A stretch of DNA of 23,166 nucleotides from an uncultured Clostridium sp. (GCF_900769625.1 NZ_CAAGHK010000040.1:1-23166), one strand, 5' to 3'; shown: positions 1 to 7,754, counted from the stretch's first letter. Notes: generated by a model from the letters alone, not told the origin. Program-made: numbers and translations.

Positions 1-1
1 C

Positions 2-52
2 ATAGAACCAAACACCGTCCTTGTCAAAGAGTTTTATGGTAACTACGATTAG
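2..52 (+). CDS. 3' end of an unidentified CDS entering from the left
   Basis: One plus-strand frame is open from the window edge to a TAG at 50-52 and encodes 16 residues ending EFYGNYD. C-ending codons (AAC, TAC, ACC, GTC) are commoner here than in most genes of the window, which in clostridia can indicate a well-expressed gene. The fragment is too short to identify. The minus strand is also open through the same bases (it reads DKDGVWFY near the edge), so strand assignment is uncertain. Confidence 0.35.
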   Translation: MEPNTVLVKEFYGNYD

Positions 53-79
53 TTTGTGCAAATTGACGGTATTTGGTTC
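5..79. repeat. Imperfect 15-bp inverted repeat
   Basis: Bases 5-19 (GAACCAAACACCGTC) and the reverse complement of 65-79 (GAACCAAATACCGTC) differ at one position and are separated by 45 bases. An octamer TTTTATGG also recurs in direct orientation at 32-39 and 86-93. The loop is long for an intrinsic terminator and no U-run follows. It may be a rearrangement scar or a protein or RNA recognition site. Confidence 0.5.
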
Positions 80-250
80 ATTGTATTTTATGGAAATTTA
101 ATTACTTGTAAAGTGGTGTATATATTATAAAACTTAATGTTTTTAATTGATTAATATTGATATTTTCAATTGGTCAGCTTTAACGGACATCAAGGTAGAT
201 TACATAAGCTGATTTTGTAAGCTTAAGCAGATAATTTAAGGCGGTGAAAA

Positions 251-379
251 ATGGCAATTATATATAGAGAAGTATATCCAGAACTTCAGTTTATTTTAAT
301 TAATATTATCAGATATGGATTATGCTTTATGTTTTATGAAATTTATAGAAGAATCAGAAGATTAAAATATTCTTCGTAA
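251..379 (+). CDS. Possible 42-residue basic membrane-associated peptide
   Basis: An ATG at 251 follows a good ribosome-site-like stretch (AAGGCGGTG at 238-246) and opens 42 codons to a TAA at 377-379. The product has a hydrophobic centre (FILINIIRYGLCFMFY) followed by a basic tail (YRRIRRLKY), as in small membrane-anchored peptides. A second frame from the ATG at 315 also reads sensibly (MDYALCFMKFIEESED, stop at 363-365). The region may therefore be a frameshifted remnant of a longer gene. No family is recognised, and nothing else between 53 and 450 is identifiable. Confidence 0.3.
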   Translation: MAIIYREVYPELQFILINIIRYGLCFMFYEIYRRIRRLKYSS

Positions 380-464
380 GAATATATTTATAAATTATAT
401 GTAAAAATATGGAGAAGTGTAATATAATATATTATATAGAATTTATGAAAAAGAGATGATCAAT

Positions 465-1094
465 ATGGTTCTTTGTGATAATATTGCTGTATTGGATAAT
501 TATGTTGATTTTCTGAGGATATATGAGGGCAGAAGGCATTACTATGGAGGTACTCAGGAATGGTTCAAATCCAGTGAATTAAGGCATACAGGCTGCAGTA
601 TTGTTGCAGCAGCTAATATAGCAGCGTACATTTCACTAATGAGTAAAAAAAAATCTCTGTATAATTATGATGATATGAGCAAGGATAATTTTCTGCATCT
701 TATGGAGGAAATTGCTTTATTCATTCATCCGGATGCAGTGAAAGGTGTGACTTCTGTTACTTACTTTGATGATAAGGTAAGGCGGTTTTCAAGAGATAAA
801 GGGGTATTATTAAAGTCGTATGCAATAACTACTGAAGATTATTTTATTAATATAAAGGATTTTATAAAAACTGCTCTTAGCCAGAATAAGCCTGTGGCAC
901 TGCTTATGCTTGAAAACAGCATCTTAAAGGAATTTGACTGGCACTGGATGACTATTACCAAGCTTTTTGAGAATGTGGACAAGACTTATGTAGATATTTC
1001 AACCTGGGGTGAAAGGAGAATTTTCACACTGGAAGACTTCTATAAATATAGTAGCTTTGGTGCGCTGAGCTACTTTGATGCTGTTAATATATAA
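465..1094 (+). CDS. C39-like / papain-fold cysteine peptidase-type protein
   Basis: The product is a soluble protein of about 209 residues resembling the peptidase_C39-like (papain-fold) family. In numbering from the upstream ATG at 456, the candidate nucleophile is Cys47 in RHTGCSIVAAAN at the start of a helix. The candidate base is His163 in FDWHWMTITKL, followed by a polar residue near Asp180 in YVDISTWG. This Cys...His...Asp/Asn order is the one expected for the fold. There is no signal peptide and no ABC-transporter domain, so it is not a bacteriocin-processing exporter. I prefer the start at 465, because AAGAGAT at 451-457 is correctly spaced for it and abuts the 456 ATG. Substrate is unknown; related folds also act as acyltransferases or transglutaminase-like enzymes. 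It stands alone, upstream of a MATE exporter. Confidence 0.65.
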   Translation: MVLCDNIAVLDNYVDFLRIYEGRRHYYGGTQEWFKSSELRHTGCSIVAAANIAAYISLMSKKKSLYNYDDMSKDNFLHLMEEIALFIHPDAVKGVTSVTYFDDKVRRFSRDKGVLLKSYAITTEDYFINIKDFIKTALSQNKPVALLMLENSILKEFDWHWMTITKLFENVDKTYVDISTWGERRIFTLEDFYKYSSFGALSYFDAVNI

Positions 1095-1216
1095 AATATT
1101 TTATTGGCTGATTTTATAAAGAAAACAATATTTTTTATCCATCAAATATAGGAAGATATTATTTTTATCAGTCAGCTGATATAGAAATACACTAATATAC
1201 GAATGGAGAGAAATAA

Positions 1217-2596
1217 ATGATTACTTTAAAAACAGATTTACTGAAAGGAAATATACTGAAATCATTGATAATATTTGCTATACCGCTTTTGATTTCGAAT
1301 ATTTTTCAACAGTTATATAATACAATGGATACGATGATTGTTGGTAATTTCCTTGGGGATACTTCACTGGCAGCCATAGGTGCATGTACAGCTGTATATG
1401 ACCTGCTGGTAGGATTTGCACTTGGGATAGGAAATGGACTTAGTATAGTAACAGCAAGGAGCTATGGTTCAAAAGACGAAAAACTACTCAAGAAATCAGT
1501 TGCAGGTTCTGTTGTAATTGGAATTTTTATAACAGTTATTATTATGCTGGTTTCATATTTATTTTTATTTCCACTTTTAAAAATTCTTAATACGCCAGCG
1601 GAAATAATCAATGAATCATACTCATATATATCGACACTTACATTGTGTGTCGGCGTAATGTTTGCCTATAATCTGGCAGCAGGAATTTTACGAGCAATAG
1701 GAAACAGTATAATGCCACTTGTGTTTCTTATGATTTCCTCTGTATTGAACATAATACTCGATGTATGTTTCATCACTGTATTTGACATGGGGATTTTGGG
1801 GGCAGCAGTTTCCACAGTCATTGCACAGGGGATTTCAGCTGTTTTATGCATAATATATATTTATAAAAAGAATCCTGTACTGATTCCTTCAAAAGAAGAT
1901 TTTTCAGTAGACAAGGAGCTTTATAAGGAACTTCTTGGACAGGGACTTTCAATGGGCTTTATGCTTTCAATTGTTTCGACAGGAACAGTTGTCCTTCAGA
2001 CTGCAATTAATAATTTAGGATATCTGATTATTGCCGGACATACTTCTGCAAGAAAGCTTTTCAGTTTCTGTATGATGCCTGTTGCAACTATTTCTTTATC
2101 ACTTGCTACCTTTGTATCTCAGAATAAGGGTGCAGACCAGGGTGAAAGAATAAGAAAAGCTGTACAATATGGAAATCTGCTTGCACTTTTATGGAGTATC
2201 ATAATTTCAGTAACCTTATTTTTGGGAGCAGAAACAATGGTCAAAATATTATCAGGTTCCAGTGAATCGGTGGTCATAGAAAATGGAGCCAAATATCTTA
2301 TCATTAATGCACCATTTTTTTCTGTTCTGGGAGTTCTTCTGAATTTAAGAAATGCACTGCAGGGGATTGGTAAAAAAGTTGTTCCTCTTGTATCAAGTAT
2401 TATTGAACTATGTGGAAAAATATTATTTGTTATATTCCTTATCCCATCACTAAAATATTTCGGAGTAATAATCTGTGAGCCGGTAATATGGTGCTTTATG
2501 TGCATGCAGCTTATTTATGCCTTTTATCGAGATCCTTATATATTAAAATATAGTAAAAAATCTAAGGATATGCTGATGGAGAAAGATCCAGCTTGA
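1217..2596 (+). CDS. MATE family efflux transporter (NorM/DinF-like)
   Basis: This 459-residue integral membrane protein has about twelve hydrophobic segments arranged as two six-helix halves, the normal length of the MATE family. The N-terminus (GNILKSLIIFAIPLLISNIFQ, shared in part across the family) and the DTMIVGNFLG segment at residues 38-47 are typical. MATE proteins export cationic drugs, flavins or metabolites in exchange for Na+ or H+. The start is supported by GGAGAG at 1205-1210. It lies 122 bp downstream of the C39-like gene on the same strand, so joint transcription is possible but not shown. The substrate cannot be predicted from sequence. Confidence 0.93.
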   Translation: MITLKTDLLKGNILKSLIIFAIPLLISNIFQQLYNTMDTMIVGNFLGDTSLAAIGACTAVYDLLVGFALGIGNGLSIVTARSYGSKDEKLLKKSVAGSVVIGIFITVIIMLVSYLFLFPLLKILNTPAEIINESYSYISTLTLCVGVMFAYNLAAGILRAIGNSIMPLVFLMISSVLNIILDVCFITVFDMGILGAAVSTVIAQGISAVLCIIYIYKKNPVLIPSKEDFSVDKELYKELLGQGLSMGFMLSIVSTGTVVLQTAINNLGYLIIAGHTSARKLFSFCMMPVATISLSLATFVSQNKGADQGERIRKAVQYGNLLALLWSIIISVTLFLGAETMVKILSGSSESVVIENGAKYLIINAPFFSVLGVLLNLRNALQGIGKKVVPLVSSIIELCGKILFVIFLIPSLKYFGVIICEPVIWCFMCMQLIYAFYRDPYILKYSKKSKDMLMEKDPA

Positions 2597-2677
2597 GAAT
2601 AGCATTAAAAGTATGATAAAATAAATATCTGTAATTAAAAGGAATAACTTGAATGAGTTTGGAATTTAGAGGTATAT

Positions 2678-3006
2678 ATGAAAAATTATAAAAATAAGTC
2701 TGTAGAGAAGAAGATACGTATCGATATCAGCAGTATTGAGGACTTAGTAAAAGCATTGAATAATGACGGATATAATGTGATGATACTGACAAAGATGATT
2801 TCAAAAAGAAAATCTCTGTAATACTAAATATAAAAGAAAAAACAGTAGAACAGATTTATTCATGCATAAGTTCGTGAGAAAGAAATTACAGAACTGATAA
2901 TGTTAAAGATTTTGTTGATTATATGGAAAAGATTATTGAGCATGATGAAATGCAGACATATATAGATTTTCAATTGAAGTTTGGCAGAAAATATGGTGAA
3001 AAATAA
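2678..3006 (+). pseudogene. Decayed gene of unknown family (frameshift plus nonsense)
   Basis: An ATG at 2678 preceded by AGAGGT opens 47 codons in frame 2 (starting MKNYKNKSVEKKIRIDISS) and stops at 2819-2821. Coding character then continues in frame 1 from about 2779 (DDTDKDDFKKKISVILNIK), is interrupted by TGA at 2875-2877, and resumes to TAA at 3004-3006 (ending FGRKYGEK). Joining the parts gives a charged, mostly helical protein of about 108 residues with one frameshift and one stop. I do not recognise the family. A strong terminator follows directly, as expected after a once-functional gene. Confidence 0.6.
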
Positions 3007-3017
3007 TTATTAGATAT

Positions 3018-3057
3018 AAATAATACCAGACAGAATTTTTAATGTCTGGTATTATTT
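3018..3057. terminator. Bidirectional intrinsic terminator
   Basis: A perfect 15-bp stem (AAATAATACCAGACA at 3018-3032 pairing with 3043-3057) has a 10-base loop. It is T-rich on the right and A-rich on the left, so it can terminate on both strands. It lies between the plus-strand remnant ending at 3006 and the minus-strand gene ending at 3095, which suits shared termination of two convergent units. Confidence 0.85.
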
Positions 3058-3094
3058 TGCGTATAAGCATAAATAAGTGTGTGCAGTTCTAATT

Positions 3095-3673
3095 TTAATT
3101 ACAATTATCTACGCTAACAGCCTGACAGCAGCAGTTTCTTATTGGCTGTTCCCACCAGCTTATGCTTGAAATTTGATTTCCATTGCATGTACAGCTAAAG
3201 CCGGTTGTTACTTCAATATAGTAGGATCCTGGAGCAAGGATGATGGTTCCATAAACTTCATTAACAAAGTTTTCATAAGATTTGACTCCATATTCAAGTA
3301 ATGGTGTATTGTTAATGCAGGAAATATTTGTACTGCGATAAAGATGGGCAGTAGCTGGAACATCACAAAATGCTGTATTATTGTTTGTTATTCTATATGA
3401 ACGCTCGGCAGTCTTTGGAAGCATATCACAGCAGTTGCAGTAAGCTTTCACAAGGACAGAATCATCAGATGTGTTAGTATGGACTATCTCACGTATATAC
3501 ATAGTTTTCATTGAATGCAAGGGATTAAAGAGGATGAAATAAGAATTGTTCCTTTTATTATCATCATTTATAATTGTTGCTGAATATAAGGTGCCATTCC
3601 TTGCCTGAGCAAAACCAGTATTTTCTTCATTAGTTAGACATGGACATCTTCTTGAGGATCTTGTATTTGACAT
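3095..3673 (-). CDS. Cysteine-rich hypothetical protein, possibly a spore or surface protein
   Basis: The 192-residue protein has 13 cysteines (about 7%), including pairs and a triplet (CPC near residue 11, CNCC near 82, CTC, and NCCCQ near the C-terminus). It is rich in Asn, Ser and Thr and has several predicted beta strands, including LAPGSYYIEVTTG. There is no signal peptide or membrane segment. The overall style recalls small beta-sandwich proteins of clostridial sporulation or DUF6143-like families, but this is only a weak resemblance. The start is supported by AAAGGAG about 7 bp upstream. It is monocistronic and ends at the bidirectional terminator. Cysteine-rich proteins without export signals in spore formers are often coat or exosporium components; that role is inferred. 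Confidence 0.6.
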   Translation of the reverse strand: MSNTRSSRRCPCLTNEENTGFAQARNGTLYSATIINDDNKRNNSYFILFNPLHSMKTMYIREIVHTNTSDDSVLVKAYCNCCDMLPKTAERSYRITNNNTAFCDVPATAHLYRSTNISCINNTPLLEYGVKSYENFVNEVYGTIILAPGSYYIEVTTGFSCTCNGNQISSISWWEQPIRNCCCQAVSVDNCN

Positions 3674-3930
3674 ATTAAACTCCTTTCAAATTATTTGCAG
3701 AAATAATAAAAAGTTAATATAGTATTTATTTCAAGCTAATTATATTATTATAAAATATCCTTTTGTTTTCAAAAAATTTAGTTAAACTTTTTATTTATTC
3801 AGACAGTACATTATTAGTTATTATATTATTCATGACACAGTTTTGTGATACATTGGTTTAATAAGTTTGATTTTGTAGATTTATTTGAAAATTTCAAGAT
3901 GATAATTTAAAGAAAAAACTTCACATAATA

Positions 3931-3967
3931 ATTTTTCCTAATATATTTCTAAATAATTAGGAAAAAT
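3931..3967. promoter_or_regulatory. 12-bp perfect inverted repeat in the nhaA leader
   Basis: ATTTTTCCTAAT at 3931-3942 is exactly complementary to ATTAGGAAAAAT at 3956-3967, with a 13-base loop. It lies 44 bp upstream of the nhaA start, in an AT-rich gap of 322 bp (3674-3995) where nothing else could be identified. It could be an attenuator-type hairpin, since a short T-run follows at 3970-3974, or an operator. Confidence 0.45.
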
Positions 3968-4010
3968 AATTTTTGGTTCAATATATTAAAAAATTATGTG
4001 GAGGATTATT

Positions 4011-4350
4011 ATGAATAAAAACAAAGAACTCAAAAAATCATTTGTAAACAGTGATTCTTTTCTAGGTATTCTACTTATTTCAGCAAAGTCAGCAGCACTT
4101 ATTATAGCTAATTCACCGTTGAATTCGATTTATAATCATTTTATATATGACCTTAAATTGGGTGAAGATTTTAATTTTCATTTTCTTGTAAATGATGGAT
4201 TGATGGTGTTATTCTTTCTTGTGGTTGGATGTGGGATAAAGAGAGAGCTTATTTATGGAAAACTTTCAATAAAGTAATTTTTAATATTTCTTTATAGCTG
4301 ATTTAATAGCATATATTTTGGGAATAATTTTTATATACAATGAATTTTAA
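4011..4350 (+). pseudogene. nhaA: nhaA Na+/H+ antiporter with internal deletion
   Basis: The first 88 residues match the N-terminus of NhaA: SDSFLGILLI helix, IIANSPL, then LVNDGLMVLFFLVVG and KRELIYG, which parallels KRELMQG in the E. coli protein. The reading frame stops at 4275-4277, whereas the family is about 380-400 residues long. In another frame, 4285-4350 reads ADLIAYILGIIFIYN before a TAA, resembling a final NhaA helix. The simplest reading is loss of the middle of the gene with both ends kept. The start at 4011 is chosen because GTGGAGG (3998-4004) is correctly spaced. Without the helices carrying the paired aspartates, the product cannot transport ions. The C-terminal match is less certain than the N-terminal one. 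Confidence 0.75.
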
Positions 4351-4366
4351 AAAAGAGGTGGAATTG

Positions 4367-5539
4367 ATGATTGGTGACAAAAAATTTTATAAAACACTAT
4401 TCAAGAATATTTTTTCGGATTCGTTTGAAGTTCAGTTCTGGGATGGAAGCATTGAAAGTTATGGATTTGAAAATCCTAAGTTTAAGATAATTTTAAATGA
4501 ACCTATACATAAAAGTGAAATCATTTCCGATCCTTCAATTGCCTTTGGAGAAGGATTCATGGATAATAAAATTGATATTGAAGGAAGTATTGAGGATGTT
4601 GTTGAGTCATTGTACAATACTGACAAAAATTTTTTAGGAAGCGGCGCAGTATCTATAATTTATAAATTAGCTTCCAATAATCTTAAAAAAAGCCGTGAAA
4701 ACATACAATTTCATTATGATGTTGGAAATGATTTCTATAAATTGTGGCTTGATGAATCAATGACATACTCCTGTGGATATTTTAAAAATGAAAATGACAC
4801 ATTAAATGAAGCACAGAAAAATAAAGTCCAGTATATATTAAAAAAGCTTAATTTAAAAGAAAGCGAAACATTTCTTGATATAGGATGTGGCTGGGGAGAA
4901 CTTATCTTAGAAGCTGCAAAGAAATATAAAGTAAATGCAATGGGAGTGACTTTAAGTTTACAGCAGTTTGAAAGAGTAAAAGAACGTATAGAAGAAGAAA
5001 ATTTAAGTGAACTTGTAGAAGTACAGCTTATTGATTACAGAGAAATAAAAAATCGTAAATTTGATAAGATTGTAAGTGTAGGTATGCTTGAACATGTTGG
5101 AAAACATCACCTTAAAGAATATTTTTCTGCTATAAATCAACTGCTGAATGACAATGGAATTTCACTTGTACACTCTATAACAAACATTGAAGAAGGCGGA
5201 ACAAACAGCTGGATGAATAAATATATATTCCCAGGAGGATATGTGCCAAGTATTTATGAGCTTACTGAATATATTTCTGATGAAAAATTTCTTATGTTAG
5301 ATGTGGAAAGTCTGCGTCTTCATTATGTAAAAACTTTGCAGTGCTGGGCAGAAAACTTTGAAAACGCTGTTGATGAAATCAAAAAAACTAAAAATGAGAA
5401 ATTCATAAGGATGTGGAGATTATATTTAAATTCCTGTGCAGCATCATTTAAAGCTGGAAATATAAATCTTCATCAGATTCTTTTCAGTAAAGGAGTAAAT
5501 AATTCTATTCCAATGACCAGAGATTATATGTATAAATAG
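4367..5539 (+). CDS. cfa: Cyclopropane-fatty-acyl-phospholipid synthase
   Basis: This cytoplasmic, membrane-associated enzyme transfers a methylene from S-adenosylmethionine to double bonds of phospholipid acyl chains. The 390-residue product is full length. It has an N-terminal lipid-binding region, then FHYDVGNDFYKLWLD and MTYSCGYF, the SAM-binding motif FLDIGCGWGEL, GVTLSLQQ, and the catalytic-region motif GMLEHVGKHHL with FPGGYVPS downstream. I start at 4367 because AGAGGTGG (4354-4361) lies 5 bp before it; an upstream ATG at 4340 has no ribosome site. The gene begins 16 bp after the nhaA remnant, so it probably uses the old nhaA promoter. It likely helps membranes tolerate acid or solvent. 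Confidence 0.95.
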   Translation: MIGDKKFYKTLFKNIFSDSFEVQFWDGSIESYGFENPKFKIILNEPIHKSEIISDPSIAFGEGFMDNKIDIEGSIEDVVESLYNTDKNFLGSGAVSIIYKLASNNLKKSRENIQFHYDVGNDFYKLWLDESMTYSCGYFKNENDTLNEAQKNKVQYILKKLNLKESETFLDIGCGWGELILEAAKKYKVNAMGVTLSLQQFERVKERIEEENLSELVEVQLIDYREIKNRKFDKIVSVGMLEHVGKHHLKEYFSAINQLLNDNGISLVHSITNIEEGGTNSWMNKYIFPGGYVPSIYELTEYISDEKFLMLDVESLRLHYVKTLQCWAENFENAVDEIKKTKNEKFIRMWRLYLNSCAASFKAGNINLHQILFSKGVNNSIPMTRDYMYK

Positions 5540-5545
5540 AAAGAA

Positions 5546-5590
5546 AAGTATCATATTATCTTATTATAAGCTACCATGATACTTCTTGTT
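5546..5590 (+). terminator. Probable terminator after cfa
   Basis: AAGTATCAT (5546-5554) pairs with ATGATACTT (5576-5584) across a 21-base loop and is followed by a T-rich stretch (TCTTGTTTTT). The loop is long, so strength is uncertain, but the position just after the cfa stop fits. Confidence 0.55.
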
Positions 5591-5625
5591 TTTAAGTTAT
5601 GAAAGGATATTTTTATTAGTTAGAA

Positions 5626-6336
5626 TTAATAAAAAGTTACGTTGCCGTCTAAAGAATAATGAGCCTTTACAACTTTAAGTTTTCCCTCATCAATCAAGTT
5701 TTTGACAATTTCATCAGCTTCAATTTGTTCCTGTACGGCATCAGTATTTTCATGAACTGCTTCATCAAGAGAATCTGCATCTGTTATATGAGGCTGTATC
5801 TTATCTACGATTGAGTTCAGATTTCCTTCAACAGCAGTTCCATTTTTAACTTTATCGTATGCAGCTGTAACTGCACCACATTTTTCATGCCCCATAACAA
5901 CTATCAGTGGTGAATGAAGGTGTTCTACAGCATACTCAATTGAGCCTAAAGCATCACTGTCAACAACATTTCCTGCAATTCTTATATCGAATATTTCACC
6001 AAGACCTGCATCAAATACAGTTGTAGGAGTTACTCTAGAATCAGAACAAGAAACTATGACAGCATATGGTTTTTGACCGTCAAGAAGCTGATTTCGTCTT
6101 TCGCTTGTAACATTGATAAGTTCAGATTGATCATTGACAAATCGTGAATTACCATTTTTAAGTCTTAAAAGTGCATCATCATAATTTGTTATTAGTACAT
6201 CTTCTGTTATGTAATCTGTTGTTAGTTCAATTTCTGTATCATTTTGTGCCATTGATTTACCATCCTCTGCAGAACTGCCGCATCCAGTCAGAAGTAATGA
6301 AGTTAATAATATTAAGGCAGTAAGTTTTTTATGCAT
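5626..6336 (-). CDS. Beta-class carbonic anhydrase, exported lipoprotein
   Basis: This 236-residue enzyme interconverts CO2 and bicarbonate. Residues 1-19 form a lipoprotein signal with lipobox LLTGC (Cys19 lipidated), followed by a low-complexity linker to about residue 45. The beta-carbonic anhydrase core has the zinc ligands Cys97 (SCSDSR, with the Asp99/Arg101 dyad), His150 and Cys153 (MGHEKCGAV), and the RIAGNVV motif. All key residues are present, so it should be active outside the membrane. AAAGGAG precedes the start by about 8 bp. It is transcribed alone, convergent with cfa. Most beta-class enzymes are cytoplasmic; the exported form is less common and may supply bicarbonate at the cell surface. 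Confidence 0.93.
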   Translation of the reverse strand: MHKKLTALILLTSLLLTGCGSSAEDGKSMAQNDTEIELTTDYITEDVLITNYDDALLRLKNGNSRFVNDQSELINVTSERRNQLLDGQKPYAVIVSCSDSRVTPTTVFDAGLGEIFDIRIAGNVVDSDALGSIEYAVEHLHSPLIVVMGHEKCGAVTAAYDKVKNGTAVEGNLNSIVDKIQPHITDADSLDEAVHENTDAVQEQIEADEIVKNLIDEGKLKVVKAHYSLDGNVTFY

Positions 6337-6631
6337 TTATTTATCTCCTTTCATTATTAATTTAATATACAGTTTAATTTGTATCATTAAATCAGAATTT
6401 ATTCATATTTCAATATAATCATTTTTTAATAAATATATTGAGCACTATGAAATCTGCAATTTATTATTTATGCAGTAATTAAGCATTTAATTTTCATATG
6501 CTCAATATCAATTGAAGTAGATATATTTACAAGACTATGATAAATTTATTAACAAAACAAGTAATCTTATGTATAATATTGAGTATATTTATTAATTAAA
6601 GCTTGATTTTAATATATATGTTCTAATAAAT

Positions 6632-6710
6632 AGTTTATAGAGTAAGTAAAAAATTCTCTAAGGATTCTCACCAAAGTTGTCAATTGCCAAATATTAATTG
6701 AAATATATAT
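6632..6710 (-). repeat. Dispersed repeat, copy 1
   Basis: This stretch shares blocks with 8968-9053 and 19435-19508: AGTTTA.ATAG, TCTAAGGATT, a TTGTCAATT core and TTAATTGAAATATATA, in the same order and orientation. The hairpin in this copy is degraded (CTCTAAGGATTCTC). The rest of 6337-6631 is AT-rich intergenic DNA with no recognisable feature apart from the region that must hold the carbonic anhydrase promoter. Confidence 0.75.
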
Positions 6711-6730
6711 TTGCAGAAGGGTGCGGTAAA

Positions 6731-7507
6731 ATGATATATCAAAATGAAAGCAGAAATATAACAGTTATGAATTTCAGTAATATTTATGAGAAGGAGAGCT
6801 TTTACAAAGGTGAAAACATAAATTGGATAGACTGTAGCGGGATTTATGGGACAAACTGTTATTGTGATGAATATGCCAGAAAATTAATAAAGGATAAGAT
6901 ATCATCCTTTAATCCACAGGGAATACACTTTATTGATTCAGGTAATTATCATTATGTATCTGAGTTCTGGATGGAAAAAATATATGAAAATTTCAATCTT
7001 GTAGTTTTTGATCATCATTCTGATATGCAGACGCCTATGTTTGGTAATATACTGAGCTGTGGGTCATGGATAATGAATTCATTAGACAGCAATAAGTATC
7101 TTAAGAAGGTTATTCTTATTGGAGTTGGGGAAGAAGAAAAGAATTTTATCAGTAAAGAATATAAAAAGAGGATTATATGCATTGACAGAAAAGAATTGAA
7201 GATGCGGAATTATGAAGATTATGATGTTGAAGAATATCCCGTTTATATTTCTATAGATAAGGATGTATTAAGTGAGAAAGTAATTGAAACTAACTGGACT
7301 CAGGGGGAAATGAAACTAAGTGAACTTGAATTTATGCTTCATAAAATACTGAAACAGGAAAAGGTTATTGGAATAGATATCTGCGGGGAATGTGCTAATG
7401 ATGTGGACAAGCTAAGAGATATAAAGAATAATGATATGACCAACCTTGAGCTTTTAGAATTTTTGAAAAGAGAAGGTATTTCTGAAAATGAGTTTATATT
7501 GAAGTAG
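6731..7507 (+). CDS. Arginase/agmatinase-fold (ureohydrolase-like) protein
   Basis: The 258-residue protein has the metal-binding pattern of the arginase superfamily: His74 (SGNYHY), Asp94/His96/Asp98 (FDHHSDMQ) and Asp176/Asp178 (SIDKDVL), so a binuclear metal site can be expected. The classic GGDHS and SxDxDxxDP contexts are altered. It is therefore probably a divergent member with an unknown amidino-type or other substrate, not a housekeeping arginase. I start at 6731, after AAGGG at 6717-6721. The frame is also open from a TTG at 6698, but those extra codons fall inside repeat copy 1. The gene appears monocistronic. Confidence 0.75.
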   Translation: MIYQNESRNITVMNFSNIYEKESFYKGENINWIDCSGIYGTNCYCDEYARKLIKDKISSFNPQGIHFIDSGNYHYVSEFWMEKIYENFNLVVFDHHSDMQTPMFGNILSCGSWIMNSLDSNKYLKKVILIGVGEEEKNFISKEYKKRIICIDRKELKMRNYEDYDVEEYPVYISIDKDVLSEKVIETNWTQGEMKLSELEFMLHKILKQEKVIGIDICGECANDVDKLRDIKNNDMTNLELLEFLKREGISENEFILK

Positions 7508-7595
7508 GCTATGGCAGTTATTAATTATATGTCAGAAGATTAAAAAATCACAAGAAATAAGTTTCTATAGAAAAAATCTAAACAGGAGAAAGAAC

Positions 7596-7682
7596 GTGAA
7601 CTGCAGAGGTTGTTCGAAATCAAACAAAAGCATAAGGGACACTAAAATTGAAGTTTGGTTTTTTGAGGGTAAGCTTATATAA
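7596..7682 (+). CDS. Possible 28-residue CxxC peptide
   Basis: A GTG start with AGGAG at 7584-7588 opens 28 codons reading MNCRGCSKSNKSI..., rich in Lys and with a CxxC motif, and ending FFEGKLI. It lies alone between the arginase-like gene and a strong terminator at 7728-7754, which implies some transcript ends there. It could be a real micropeptide, the leader of an RNA, or the stub of a lost gene. No family is recognised. Confidence 0.3.
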   Translation: MNCRGCSKSNKSIRDTKIEVWFFEGKLI

Positions 7683-7727
7683 GCTGGATAATTAATTAAT
7701 GATGTCCCTAGAATTTTCAAGAATGAC

Positions 7728-7754
7728 AGACAAACTGAATGTTTGTCTATTTTT
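7728..7754 (+). terminator. Intrinsic terminator
   Basis: A perfect 8-bp stem AGACAAAC/GTTTGTCT (7728-7735 and 7741-7748) with loop TGAAT is followed by ATTTTT. It ends the transcript of the arginase-like gene and/or the small peptide. From 7755 to 8013 only AT-rich sequence is seen, plus the perfect 14-bp palindrome TTGATAATTATCAA at 7842-7855. Confidence 0.85.

Noticed and set aside
2119..2505. 128-codon open frame antisense to the MATE gene
   Set aside because: It mirrors the strongly supported MATE frame and has no ribosome site or recognisable domain.
7652..7718. GGGACAC...TGTCCCT complementary pair
   Set aside because: Seven bases separated by about 60; too weak to call a structure.
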